The notes below the pieces were generated by a model, which saw only the letters and a list, made by a program, of their open reading frames with translations, did not search any database and was not told the DNA's origin. Shown in pieces: positions 53,965-61,795 of a DNA stretch of 64,000 bases (position 1 is its first letter; each line of letters starts with the position of its first letter). Both the position numbers and the translations under genes were made by a program. This DNA comes from Rubripirellula tenax (GTDB lineage: Bacteria; Planctomycetota; Planctomycetia; Pirellulales; Pirellulaceae), in contig NZ_SJPW01000005.1 in the NCBI RefSeq assembly GCF_007860125.1, positions 556,065 to 620,064 of the forward strand. The letters are read 5' to 3'.

Positions 53965-55500
53965 CTAACGAGACTGAAAAGTCTCGCTGTAGCGAGGCAT
54001 CTTGTTGTCGATCCAACTCTGCCGACCGGTATCAGTATCGTGCCACTGTGGATCTTGCAGCGTTTTGCTCCACTCCAAACCGTCACTGATCATGCGATCG
54101 AGAGTTTCCCTGTTTGACGATGCGATGTTGTCTGACTCGTCGACATCTGCTGTAACGTCAAAGACTTTCCATACCGCGAAATTTTTGCGGTAAGCCTTCA
54201 AGTTACCTCGCCGTATCGCGACTTCATTCCCGCCGCCATGGTGCCGCAGCCAATACATGGTGTCATCCGCGTGAGCATCTTTGCCGACCAGAAAATCATA
54301 CCAGATATTCTTGCCGTCCAGCACCTTGTCCGCCGGCACGGATGCGCCCGACAACGCGGCGAACGTCGGATAAAGATCCAGGGCGTGGACCGGATGGTCG
54401 AATACGGTCGCAGCGGGGACCTTCGTTGGCCAGTGCATGAACATCGGCACGCGAATACCGCCTTCGTGCGCTGACCCTTTGTCGTCTTGCAAGGGCGCAT
54501 TGATGGCCCCCTGCGCAATCTTGCCACCGTTGTCACTTAGAAAAACAATCAAAGTGTTGTCCATGATCGAATCCACGGTGTCTGAATCGGCGTTCGGATC
54601 GTTTAACGCATCCACAAGCTTCGCAACACCTCGATCCACTGCGTACATCATCGCAACATAGTTTTGTCGCTTGTCGTAGTCACGGTAGTCGACGCCGTTG
54701 CCCGGGTCCAAAGGTTTGTGATCGGGATACAAGTGTTGCAGATCTTCCGTCTTGCCTTGCAATGGCGAGTGCGGCGCGTTGTAAGCGAGATAGAGAAAGA
54801 ATGGCTTTTGTTTTGCCGCGTTTGCCGAAACAAATTGAACCGCTTCATCCGAAAGCATGTCCGTTAGGTAAGCGTCTTCGGGTGACCGGTACGTTTCGCC
54901 ATTGCGTTCTAAAAAGTATTGATAGTCGTTGATCTTGGGCTCGACTTTGTCAGTGACCGACGGGAAATAGATATGCCCGCCTCCCACGAAACCAAAGAAC
55001 TCGTCGAAGCCACGCGTGTTCGGATGCGATGGCTTCGACGACCCCATGTGCCATTTTCCGATACACCCCGTGGCGTAACCCGCATCCCGAAGCACATTGC
55101 TAATCAACGTCTCACTTTCGGGGATGCCTTTGGAGTTGTAGTCCTCTAAGTTTTTTGCAACATCTGGAAGATTTTTCTGTCCGCCATAACAGTGCGGCAT
55201 GCGACCAGAAAGCAATCCCATACGACTGGGGCCACAGAATGGGTGCGCAACATAAGCCTGCTTAAAAATCGTTCCCGCGCGGGCAACCTTGTCGATCGCG
55301 GGCGTGACGACATCCGTATCAACACCAAATAGTGCCGCATTGAAACCAACATCCGCATAGCCCAAATCGTCACAAAATATCAAAACGATATTGGGTTGGT
55401 TCGCCGACGAAGGGTTTTCCCCGCTGACGAAACGCGTCGCGAAAATGAAGACGATCCCGACAAGTAGGACCGTTCGGAAGTTCAAGGCAGTTGTTTTCAT
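53965..55500 (-). CDS. Secreted sulfatase, arylsulfatase A-like, 511 aa
   Basis: A signal peptide (to about residue 27, FVSGEN) precedes NIVLIFCDDLGYADVGFNA with the metal Asp residues and HPFCGPSRMGLLSGRMPH with the formylglycine Cys. TGCIGKWHMG, FFGFVGGGHIYFPSVTD, YNAPHSPLQG and VFLSDNGGKIAQGAINAP are arylsulfatase-type active-site regions. The last 70 residues contain the ADVDESDNIA end motif. It is probably co-transcribed with the sulfatase downstream or shares regulation. The substrate is unknown. Confidence 0.9.
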   Translation of the reverse strand: MKTTALNFRTVLLVGIVFIFATRFVSGENPSSANQPNIVLIFCDDLGYADVGFNAALFGVDTDVVTPAIDKVARAGTIFKQAYVAHPFCGPSRMGLLSGRMPHCYGGQKNLPDVAKNLEDYNSKGIPESETLISNVLRDAGYATGCIGKWHMGSSKPSHPNTRGFDEFFGFVGGGHIYFPSVTDKVEPKINDYQYFLERNGETYRSPEDAYLTDMLSDEAVQFVSANAAKQKPFFLYLAYNAPHSPLQGKTEDLQHLYPDHKPLDPGNGVDYRDYDKRQNYVAMMYAVDRGVAKLVDALNDPNADSDTVDSIMDNTLIVFLSDNGGKIAQGAINAPLQDDKGSAHEGGIRVPMFMHWPTKVPAATVFDHPVHALDLYPTFAALSGASVPADKVLDGKNIWYDFLVGKDAHADDTMYWLRHHGGGNEVAIRRGNLKAYRKNFAVWKVFDVTADVDESDNIASSNRETLDRMISDGLEWSKTLQDPQWHDTDTGRQSWIDNKMPRYSETFQSR

Positions 55501-55583
55501 GATGGTGCGTCGTGAATCTTTGGCGAACTAGGATTGAAGGAGAGTGTGTGAGGAAAAAGCGTCCGAGTCCCAGCCATGGTTGA

Positions 55584-56228
55584 TCAGGGCGCTAAGCGCA
55601 CGATCGCCCATCCATCACCGTCACGACGAAAACAAATTCGATCGTGCAAGCGGCTTGGCCGCCCCTGCCAGAACTCAAATTTCTGCGGCGCTACTTCGTA
55701 TCCGCCCCAATGCGGCGGACAAGGAATCGGACCATCACCGAACTGAGCGCGAAGGTCGCTCAACGTTTTGCCGAGTGCGTCTTCGTCGACAACCTCCACC
55801 GACTGGTTGCTTACGTTGGCACCGAGCTGGCTATCGCGAGGTCGCGATTGAAAGTATCGCTCCGTTCGCGCACGGCTTACCTTCTGGGCAATCCCTTCGA
55901 TGCGAACCTGTCGTTCCAAGTGAGGCCAGAAGAAACAAAGCGAAACTCGAGGGTCGGCTTCGATCTGGCGACCCTTCGTGGATTCATAGTTGGTGAAGAA
56001 AACAAAATTTTGGTCTTCAACCGCTTTCAACAAAACGATGCGAGACGTCACACCCCCAACCGCATCGGTGGTCGAAAGCGTCATCGCGTTGATCTCCATC
56101 CAGTCGGGTAGATCCGCGTTTTTTGCTTCGTCGAACCACCGAGTGAACTGAACCACCGGGTCTTGATCGACGTCTTGGATTGCTAGGCCGGCTTTGGTGT
56201 ACGTCTGGCGCATTTCGTGAATAGACAT
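55584..56228 (-). CDS. pdxH: Pyridoxamine/pyridoxine 5'-phosphate oxidase
   Basis: PdxH is an FMN enzyme that forms pyridoxal 5'-phosphate. The family pattern is complete: [24 protein letters not shown], then [20 protein letters not shown] and [20 protein letters not shown] bind [16 protein letters not shown] and [19 protein letters not shown] follow. The C-terminal [20 protein letters not shown] and [11 protein letters not shown] bind substrate. The length of 214 residues is normal. ATG 56228 with an upstream GGGAA is preferred to the preceding TTG. It diverges from the YqgE gene. Confidence 0.95.
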   Translation of the reverse strand: MSIHEMRQTYTKAGLAIQDVDQDPVVQFTRWFDEAKNADLPDWMEINAMTLSTTDAVGGVTSRIVLLKAVEDQNFVFFTNYESTKGRQIEADPRVSLCFFWPHLERQVRIEGIAQKVSRARTERYFQSRPRDSQLGANVSNQSVEVVDEDALGKTLSDLRAQFGDGPIPCPPHWGGYEVAPQKFEFWQGRPSRLHDRICFRRDGDGWAIVRLAP

Positions 56229-56367
56229 CAATTTCCCGCGTTTATTTTCATTTTAACGAAGCATTTCTTCTGTTTGGCCCGCTTTGGCGCACCGCTTGCC
56301 TCGTTTGTAGTTCGTGATTTCGACACTGCCAACCTGGCAGATGTTTGTTTCCTCGACTGGGTATTCC

Positions 56368-57048
56368 ATGAAAGACACGCTCGCTGAATCCGGCCTCGCT
56401 GACAACTCATTTATCGGAAATTTGTTGGTAGCGTCGTCGTTGGTCAACGATTCCGTCTACGCCGGAGGTGTTTGCCTGATCGTGCATCAGGATGATGAGC
56501 AAGTGATCGGAGTGATGCTGAACCGACCGTTGCGGCCCAATCCAGAAGCGATGGCTGCCCTGTTGGGTCCCCAACCGCCGGCAATGTCATTGACGTCCAA
56601 CCGAATTCCGACGGAAGCACCCAGCGGTCCGCCGCAAGAACCAGGGTTGATCAACCAAGATTCGCCAGCCGGATTTCCGCATCTGAATTTGATTCATTTT
56701 GGCGGCCCTCTGTCGGGCCCCGTCGTAGCCATCCACCAGGACAGCCAATTCGCCGAGTCGGAACCGGGAACCGGAATCTATCTGGCCGCACAAAAGCAAC
56801 ATCTTGAAAGTCTGCTCAATCAAGAACCCACGAATTGTCGGCTAATTGTCGGCCACCTTCGATGGGACCGCGAACAGTTCGTTTCCGAGATCGAAGCCGG
56901 CGTTTGGCATCTGGCGCCGGCCACCGTGGAAACCGTGTTTGGATCGGCTCCCGAAATGTGGCCTGGCCTGATCCGCCGCGCGACGTCGCGATCGGTCGCT
57001 CGGTGGATTGGCACGCCTGACGTGATCGGGGCCTCGGAGCTAAACTAA
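56368..57048 (+). CDS. YqgE/AlgH family protein (DUF179), 226 aa
   Basis: The protein has FIGNLLVASSLVNDSVYAGG at the N-terminus and VIGVMLNRPL, followed by a family-typical FGGPLSGPVVAIHQ and a late LIVGHLRWDREQFVSEIEAG with WHLAPAT. These are the recognised blocks of YqgE/AlgH, whose molecular role is not settled (AlgH was first linked to alginate regulation). A Pro-rich insert of about 35 residues in the middle makes it longer than the 187-residue E. coli form. The start is not certain; ATG 56341 is a possible alternative. It precedes the cold-shock-like gene by 49 bases. Confidence 0.85.
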   Translation: MKDTLAESGLADNSFIGNLLVASSLVNDSVYAGGVCLIVHQDDEQVIGVMLNRPLRPNPEAMAALLGPQPPAMSLTSNRIPTEAPSGPPQEPGLINQDSPAGFPHLNLIHFGGPLSGPVVAIHQDSQFAESEPGTGIYLAAQKQHLESLLNQEPTNCRLIVGHLRWDREQFVSEIEAGVWHLAPATVETVFGSAPEMWPGLIRRATSRSVARWIGTPDVIGASELN

Positions 57049-57097
57049 TGGTCGGGTTTGATTTTCGACCCGGCAACTCCACACCGAGAAACCACTC

Positions 57098-57496
57098 GTG
57101 GCACGACACGACGAAGACGACATCCCACCGAAGAAGAAATTTCGAATCCAGCGTCGCCGCTTGGGCAAGATCATTCAGATCCAACCCGACGGAAAGTTCG
57201 GATTCATCGATGCCGAAGACTATCGAGATGACGTCTTCTTCCACAAAGACGTCTGGGACGGTCGAACCACAAAGTTTGGCCGCGATGTGAACCTGCGCCC
57301 AGAAATTGGCATGTGGGTCGAGTTTGAATTGGATGACACGAAGTTTGAAGAAGAAAAGAAACTTCGTGCAAAAGCTTGTCGCCCCACCGATCGACCGATC
57401 GGACGCAAGTTGTCGGGACGCGACGCGACGTTTCAAATCGTGCTGCACCATCCCAACGCGAAGCGAAAACGCCCGACCTGGCGGAAGGACGATTGA
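57098..57496 (+). CDS. Cold-shock-domain-like protein with basic flanks, 132 aa
   Basis: The central part GKIIQIQPDGKFGFIDAEDY, then DDVFFHKDVWDG, has the RNP-1 (KFGFID) and RNP-2 (DVFFH) motifs of a cold shock domain. The domain is preceded by a basic arm (PPKKKFRIQRRRL) and followed by a basic C-terminal region, including KLSGRDATF and PNAKRKRPTWRKDD. It should bind single-stranded RNA or DNA. Translation begins at GTG 57098. The gene probably shares a transcript with the YqgE gene upstream. Confidence 0.75.
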   Translation: MARHDEDDIPPKKKFRIQRRRLGKIIQIQPDGKFGFIDAEDYRDDVFFHKDVWDGRTTKFGRDVNLRPEIGMWVEFELDDTKFEEEKKLRAKACRPTDRPIGRKLSGRDATFQIVLHHPNAKRKRPTWRKDD

Positions 57497-57529
57497 TCGT
57501 CCGAACCGAGTTACGGCCCGGGCACGAGT

Positions 57530-59428
57530 TTACTTTTCTTCTTCCTCGGTCTCTGGTTTTTCAACCGGCAACTTGCCACCGTTCTTCTTCGCCTTCAAAA
57601 GATCTTGCTCTAATTCTCGGACCAAGATGGGATTGATGTGCTTGGAAAGCAACTCACGCGTCGTGACGAACATTTCGTCGACTTTGCGTTTTTGATTTGC
57701 GTTTCGAGTGCCCAACAGTTTCAAAAAGACGGCCTGTTTCTTGCCCATCGCGGACGCGAGCGCTTCGTTGCTGGGTTGATTACGAAGCGCCTCCATCAAT
57801 TCTTCGGCCTCTTTCATCTCACCACGCTGAAGCCGCATCCGAATTCTCGCTTTGTACAATTCGCGAACGGCGACCAAGTCGATGATCGAGTTCTGAACAC
57901 CGCGAATGTAAGCTTCTGCTTGCAAACGCAAATCGTCGCCTTGCAAATCGGCAACTGCGTTCTGATACAGTCCGGGGACCATTGGCAACCGCGCCAGCAC
58001 CGCACCTCCATTCTTGACATACATTAACCGCAATGGGTCTTTGGTCTTATCGATATTCAATCGACCGTCCCAGTCGGTCCGACCAACGAACGTCATCTCG
58101 GTACTCTTCAGTTCTTTCTCGTAGATTTCGTATCCGATCAATGGAAAGTCGACGTCGCCTTGGGCATGCAAACGAAGCAAAGTGCCTTCGTCAAAGGGAC
58201 GCACTTTGAGCGCGGTGCGAAATGTTCGTTTGTTCTTTCGCCCTTGCAATCCGCCGGCGCGGCCTGCGTAGAAGTCCATCTTGGCGGATCGATCTTCATA
58301 CTCGGTAACCAAAAGATACGCCCAATCCATTGCACCGATCATGAACGGATCGCCGTTTCTGTCGTTCTTTCGCGACATTGGCTGCAGAACGTCGCCGGGA
58401 CCGACCAAGGCCGGCGACTCTTCGTCGACAATCAAACCGGCTGCTCGCAACAAACCGACGGCTGATTTTTGACCGGCGTCATCGATTCGGACGACTGGTG
58501 CAAAGGCCTTGGTGACGCCACGCCCGATCGCTTCGCCTAATGATTCATTGACCGGTACCGGGACGCCGGCGACAGGACCAAAGAACCGCATCAACGTGTC
58601 CATCTCAACCACATCAACTTGGCCGGGTACGGACGACACATCAATTCTCGCAATGAATATTTTGTCGTACTGCTCAATCACTTCACTGACCAATCCTTGG
58701 ATCGGTGGCGTCACGATCTTCGCTTCCGGTTTGTCCAACATGACGGCCATACCACGATTGACCAGGATTGCCTCAGTACTGGCATCGGCCCACATGTTTT
58801 GGACCCTCAGTGCGTCGCCGTCGACGGGCTTCAAACGTTTTGCCACGCCCGTAACTGTCGCGTCACCCTTTGCTTGTGCCCGTTTGATCAACGCGGCAAT
58901 TCCCGAAGGCGTCCCATGCACGGCTTGCACGAACTCCGCCACGGTGGCCGCGGTACGAATTCGCACCGCGTCCTTGTGATCACGTTTAACAGCCAAGACA
59001 GGGTCAGCCGACGTCAGAACGTCGTAGTCCATATTCACCATGTTACGGAACGCAGCGGCCCGAACGGCCGCGGGCGCGTCTTCGATAGTAACACGAAAAA
59101 CAGACGAGTAATCGCGGTCCAAATACTCTCGCAACGAGTGATCCACCGATGCCGCATTGACGCGATCACTATCGGCAACGATCCAAACCAAAACCCGATA
59201 GGGCGAGAAATCCCAAGCCTCTTCCACGACTTCCGCAGCAGCCGTTTCGGATTCGCTTTTCACTTGTTGCGACGCCGAACCGCCGTTCGGCGCGGCCGAC
59301 GTTTCGGTCGTCTCGACAACGGCAGGGACGGATTCAACTGAATCCGCGTCCACGTCGGCGGCGTGAAGCATCGGCGACAGGATCAAGACCGAAGCCAGCA
59401 TCCAAAAATGAATCGAGTAATTTCTCAT
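57530..59428 (-). CDS. Large exported protein of unknown function, 632 aa
   Basis: A signal peptide (to about residue 24, MLHAAD) is followed by a low-complexity Ser/Ala/Glu stretch, then a long domain beginning FSPYRVLVWIVADSD and a conserved-looking middle. The C-terminal 150 residues (RELYKARIRMRLQRGEMKEA, EELMEALRNQ) are helical and end in an acidic run. I recognise no catalytic motif. The ATG overlaps the stop of the solute-binding protein gene by four bases (ATGA), so it is translationally coupled as the third gene of an operon. It probably forms a periplasmic or envelope complex with the two upstream products. Confidence 0.7.
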   Translation of the reverse strand: MRNYSIHFWMLASVLILSPMLHAADVDADSVESVPAVVETTETSAAPNGGSASQQVKSESETAAAEVVEEAWDFSPYRVLVWIVADSDRVNAASVDHSLREYLDRDYSSVFRVTIEDAPAAVRAAAFRNMVNMDYDVLTSADPVLAVKRDHKDAVRIRTAATVAEFVQAVHGTPSGIAALIKRAQAKGDATVTGVAKRLKPVDGDALRVQNMWADASTEAILVNRGMAVMLDKPEAKIVTPPIQGLVSEVIEQYDKIFIARIDVSSVPGQVDVVEMDTLMRFFGPVAGVPVPVNESLGEAIGRGVTKAFAPVVRIDDAGQKSAVGLLRAAGLIVDEESPALVGPGDVLQPMSRKNDRNGDPFMIGAMDWAYLLVTEYEDRSAKMDFYAGRAGGLQGRKNKRTFRTALKVRPFDEGTLLRLHAQGDVDFPLIGYEIYEKELKSTEMTFVGRTDWDGRLNIDKTKDPLRLMYVKNGGAVLARLPMVPGLYQNAVADLQGDDLRLQAEAYIRGVQNSIIDLVAVRELYKARIRMRLQRGEMKEAEELMEALRNQPSNEALASAMGKKQAVFLKLLGTRNANQKRKVDEMFVTTRELLSKHINPILVRELEQDLLKAKKNGGKLPVEKPETEEEEK

Positions 59429-61782
59429 TGTCCCAACCGCCAGTTGCTCGCGTTCTGATACAGCGACACGATATCCGATCCCACGCCAACCAGTTCGCGT
59501 CGGTATGCGTACGAATCAACCATTTGCCAAAGCGGCAAAACGGGTAACTCGTGGTGGGCGATAGCGTGCAGATCGAGAAGCCGATCGCGCACCTCGCGCC
59601 AGTTCTTTGCTTCCTCTAGACGACGCAGCCCAAGACCGACCAGTTGGTCCGAACTTTTGGCGAGCCCTTCGGGCCCAAGCACGCGACGCGCGTCAATAAC
59701 CGGTTCCCAAACCGCTGCGGACACGTAAACGATGTCGGCAATGTCTTCATCGGGACCTGGGAACGTGTGTCCGATAGGCAACTCAACGAGCTCAATCTTC
59801 AAGTCCAACAATTCCCACTGGCTTCGAATCGCTTCGCAGGCGACTCGCGACAAATTGTCGGCCGGGAACGCCAATCGGATGGGCGTCATCTCAGGTGGTT
59901 TTTCTTTCTTACGCGACGCGAATGCTTCCATTTGATTGAAATTCATCGCCAACAGGAGTTTCGCCAATGGCGGTTCGTAAGGGCGTGGCGTGATGTTTTG
60001 ATCGTACGCATATCCCAGCGGATCGTTGATCTCGATCCCGGCGGGGAACGGTCCCGACAATACGCGACAACCTTCGGACTGCAAACTTTCCAGCAGTTCG
60101 CCATTGAGAATGTCTTCGCGGTTGATGCCATAGAGCAACGCACGGCGAAACGTTCGCTCAGCCAAATAAGGATGACCCGAACACGGAACCAACATGTGAA
60201 CCGTAGGCAGCGGATACTTAACGACCTTTACTTTCTTGCTTTTCGATAGACGGATCGCATCGGCAGGAAACAATTGATCGAGCACGTCGACTTCACCCTG
60301 CAACAATTTCGCAACGCCGTCACTTCCCGAAAGCAAGCGAGATTCGACGATTTCACGCGGCTGGGTCGGCGTCTTGGGTGCACCGCGTAAAACGTATCGA
60401 ACGACTTCGGCTTGGTCCTTCATGGCTTCGGGTTGATAGTCGCCGGTGGGCGATCCCGGTTGCCCGCCGAACCAGCTTCCGTCGACCGGAATTTGCAGCA
60501 AACTGATTGGCAAAACATGCGGACGGCGAAGGTTAAAACCGACCTGCTGCGGACCGACCAATTCAATCGAGTTGACTGCTGCGGCCCACGGGGCAAAGTA
60601 CTCGGGGCTGGTGGGAATGGCGCGATTTGCCATCACATCGGCCAAATAGTGACCACGGATTCCGTCGAGTGGCGGCTTGATCTTCTCTGGCTCGATCAAC
60701 AAATCGAAGTGCATCCGATCGGGGCTCATCTCGGTGTCGCCAAAGATGAATTCGTACTCGCCGCCTTCGGGACCGGCGCCTTGAATCTCAAAAAGCGTTC
60801 GGTACATCAAACGCCCGGCGCGGCGAGCGGCCCAATTGTCAATTCGCGTCGGCTCCAGAACCGTTGCCGATTGCAGCACGCCAACGTTGACCATTGGATA
60901 GAGTTCGTGAATCTTGCGCACTAATGCCGCTGCGCCTGGCAATTCGGGTTCAAGATAAAGTGCTTCGCGAGCAATTCGCCTTGCCTCGCGAAAATCCTTT
61001 GCCTCCATCGCCTTGATGGCCTCATCGCGTTTGCCAGACGCCATGTCCCAAAAGCTCTTCTTCCATTTCGCAACGGCTTCCAGCCGCTCATTTTGGTAGT
61101 CGACTTCCAGACGCGCCAACATTTGCTGGGCCAAATCAAGCTGTCCCGCATCGACCAACGCCTGCATCAATCGGTCTGCGGTCCCACTGAGTGCGCGGAC
61201 GACGCCGGATCTTTGAAACTCCGGTGCATACCTTCGCAACTCTTCCAACATTGCCAGGGTCGGCGCGATCTCGCCACGTTTCGCACGAGAAATCGCATCC
61301 TGCCACAAGAAATTGCTTCGCAGTTCTCGCAATCCCTTTTGGTTCGGAAAATCGCGTATCAATATCGACAAAAACGGATACGCGCCCACGAAATCGCCTG
61401 CGGCAATCCGCTCACGTGCTTCCCTTTCTAGTTTCACTTCCCAAAGGTCGATCTTCTCGATCGTTGACCATTTGGCCGTCATTGGTTTGCCCTCGATCCC
61501 GAGAACAGTGAAACGCAAATCTCCAGACGGCTTTGACGGCGGACGTCGTCCGGGGAAATCGAGAAGCAGCACGCGAGCCCAACCGCCCCCCGAATCGGCC
61601 GTGAAATAGACGATGTCGTGTGGCTCATACTGCAACAGTTCAAGCCCCGGTTCGGGCGGCACACCGACTTCCGCGTAATCGAGCTGCAGTTGCGCGGATG
61701 CGGGTTGGCTGGCCACGAAAATCGTGACGATGATGACGATGGACGCGGCTACCCACCGATGCCAATGTTTCGCTTGGGTCAT
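59425..61782 (-). CDS. Family 5-like ABC transporter solute-binding protein, 785 aa
   Basis: A signal peptide or anchor (WVAASIVIIVTIFVASQPAS) is followed by about 250 residues of helical, TPR-like sequence (REARERIAAGDFVGAYPFLS, ALEARRIAREALYLEP-type). A family 5 peptide-binding domain then begins near residue 300 (VGVLQSATVLEPTRIDNWAA). YLAERTFRRALLYGINREDIL and PSDQLVGLGLRRLEE fit that fold. The TPR-like part makes it much longer than ordinary 500-600-residue binding proteins. I choose ATG 61782, as the upstream frame lies in the previous gene's end. No permease or ATPase genes lie nearby, so the role may not be transport. Confidence 0.75.
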   Translation of the reverse strand: MTQAKHWHRWVAASIVIIVTIFVASQPASAQLQLDYAEVGVPPEPGLELLQYEPHDIVYFTADSGGGWARVLLLDFPGRRPPSKPSGDLRFTVLGIEGKPMTAKWSTIEKIDLWEVKLEREARERIAAGDFVGAYPFLSILIRDFPNQKGLRELRSNFLWQDAISRAKRGEIAPTLAMLEELRRYAPEFQRSGVVRALSGTADRLMQALVDAGQLDLAQQMLARLEVDYQNERLEAVAKWKKSFWDMASGKRDEAIKAMEAKDFREARRIAREALYLEPELPGAAALVRKIHELYPMVNVGVLQSATVLEPTRIDNWAARRAGRLMYRTLFEIQGAGPEGGEYEFIFGDTEMSPDRMHFDLLIEPEKIKPPLDGIRGHYLADVMANRAIPTSPEYFAPWAAAVNSIELVGPQQVGFNLRRPHVLPISLLQIPVDGSWFGGQPGSPTGDYQPEAMKDQAEVVRYVLRGAPKTPTQPREIVESRLLSGSDGVAKLLQGEVDVLDQLFPADAIRLSKSKKVKVVKYPLPTVHMLVPCSGHPYLAERTFRRALLYGINREDILNGELLESLQSEGCRVLSGPFPAGIEINDPLGYAYDQNITPRPYEPPLAKLLLAMNFNQMEAFASRKKEKPPEMTPIRLAFPADNLSRVACEAIRSQWELLDLKIELVELPIGHTFPGPDEDIADIVYVSAAVWEPVIDARRVLGPEGLAKSSDQLVGLGLRRLEEAKNWREVRDRLLDLHAIAHHELPVLPLWQMVDSYAYRRELVGVGSDIVSLYQNASNWRLGQ

Positions 61783-61795
61783 GTCCCTAATCGAT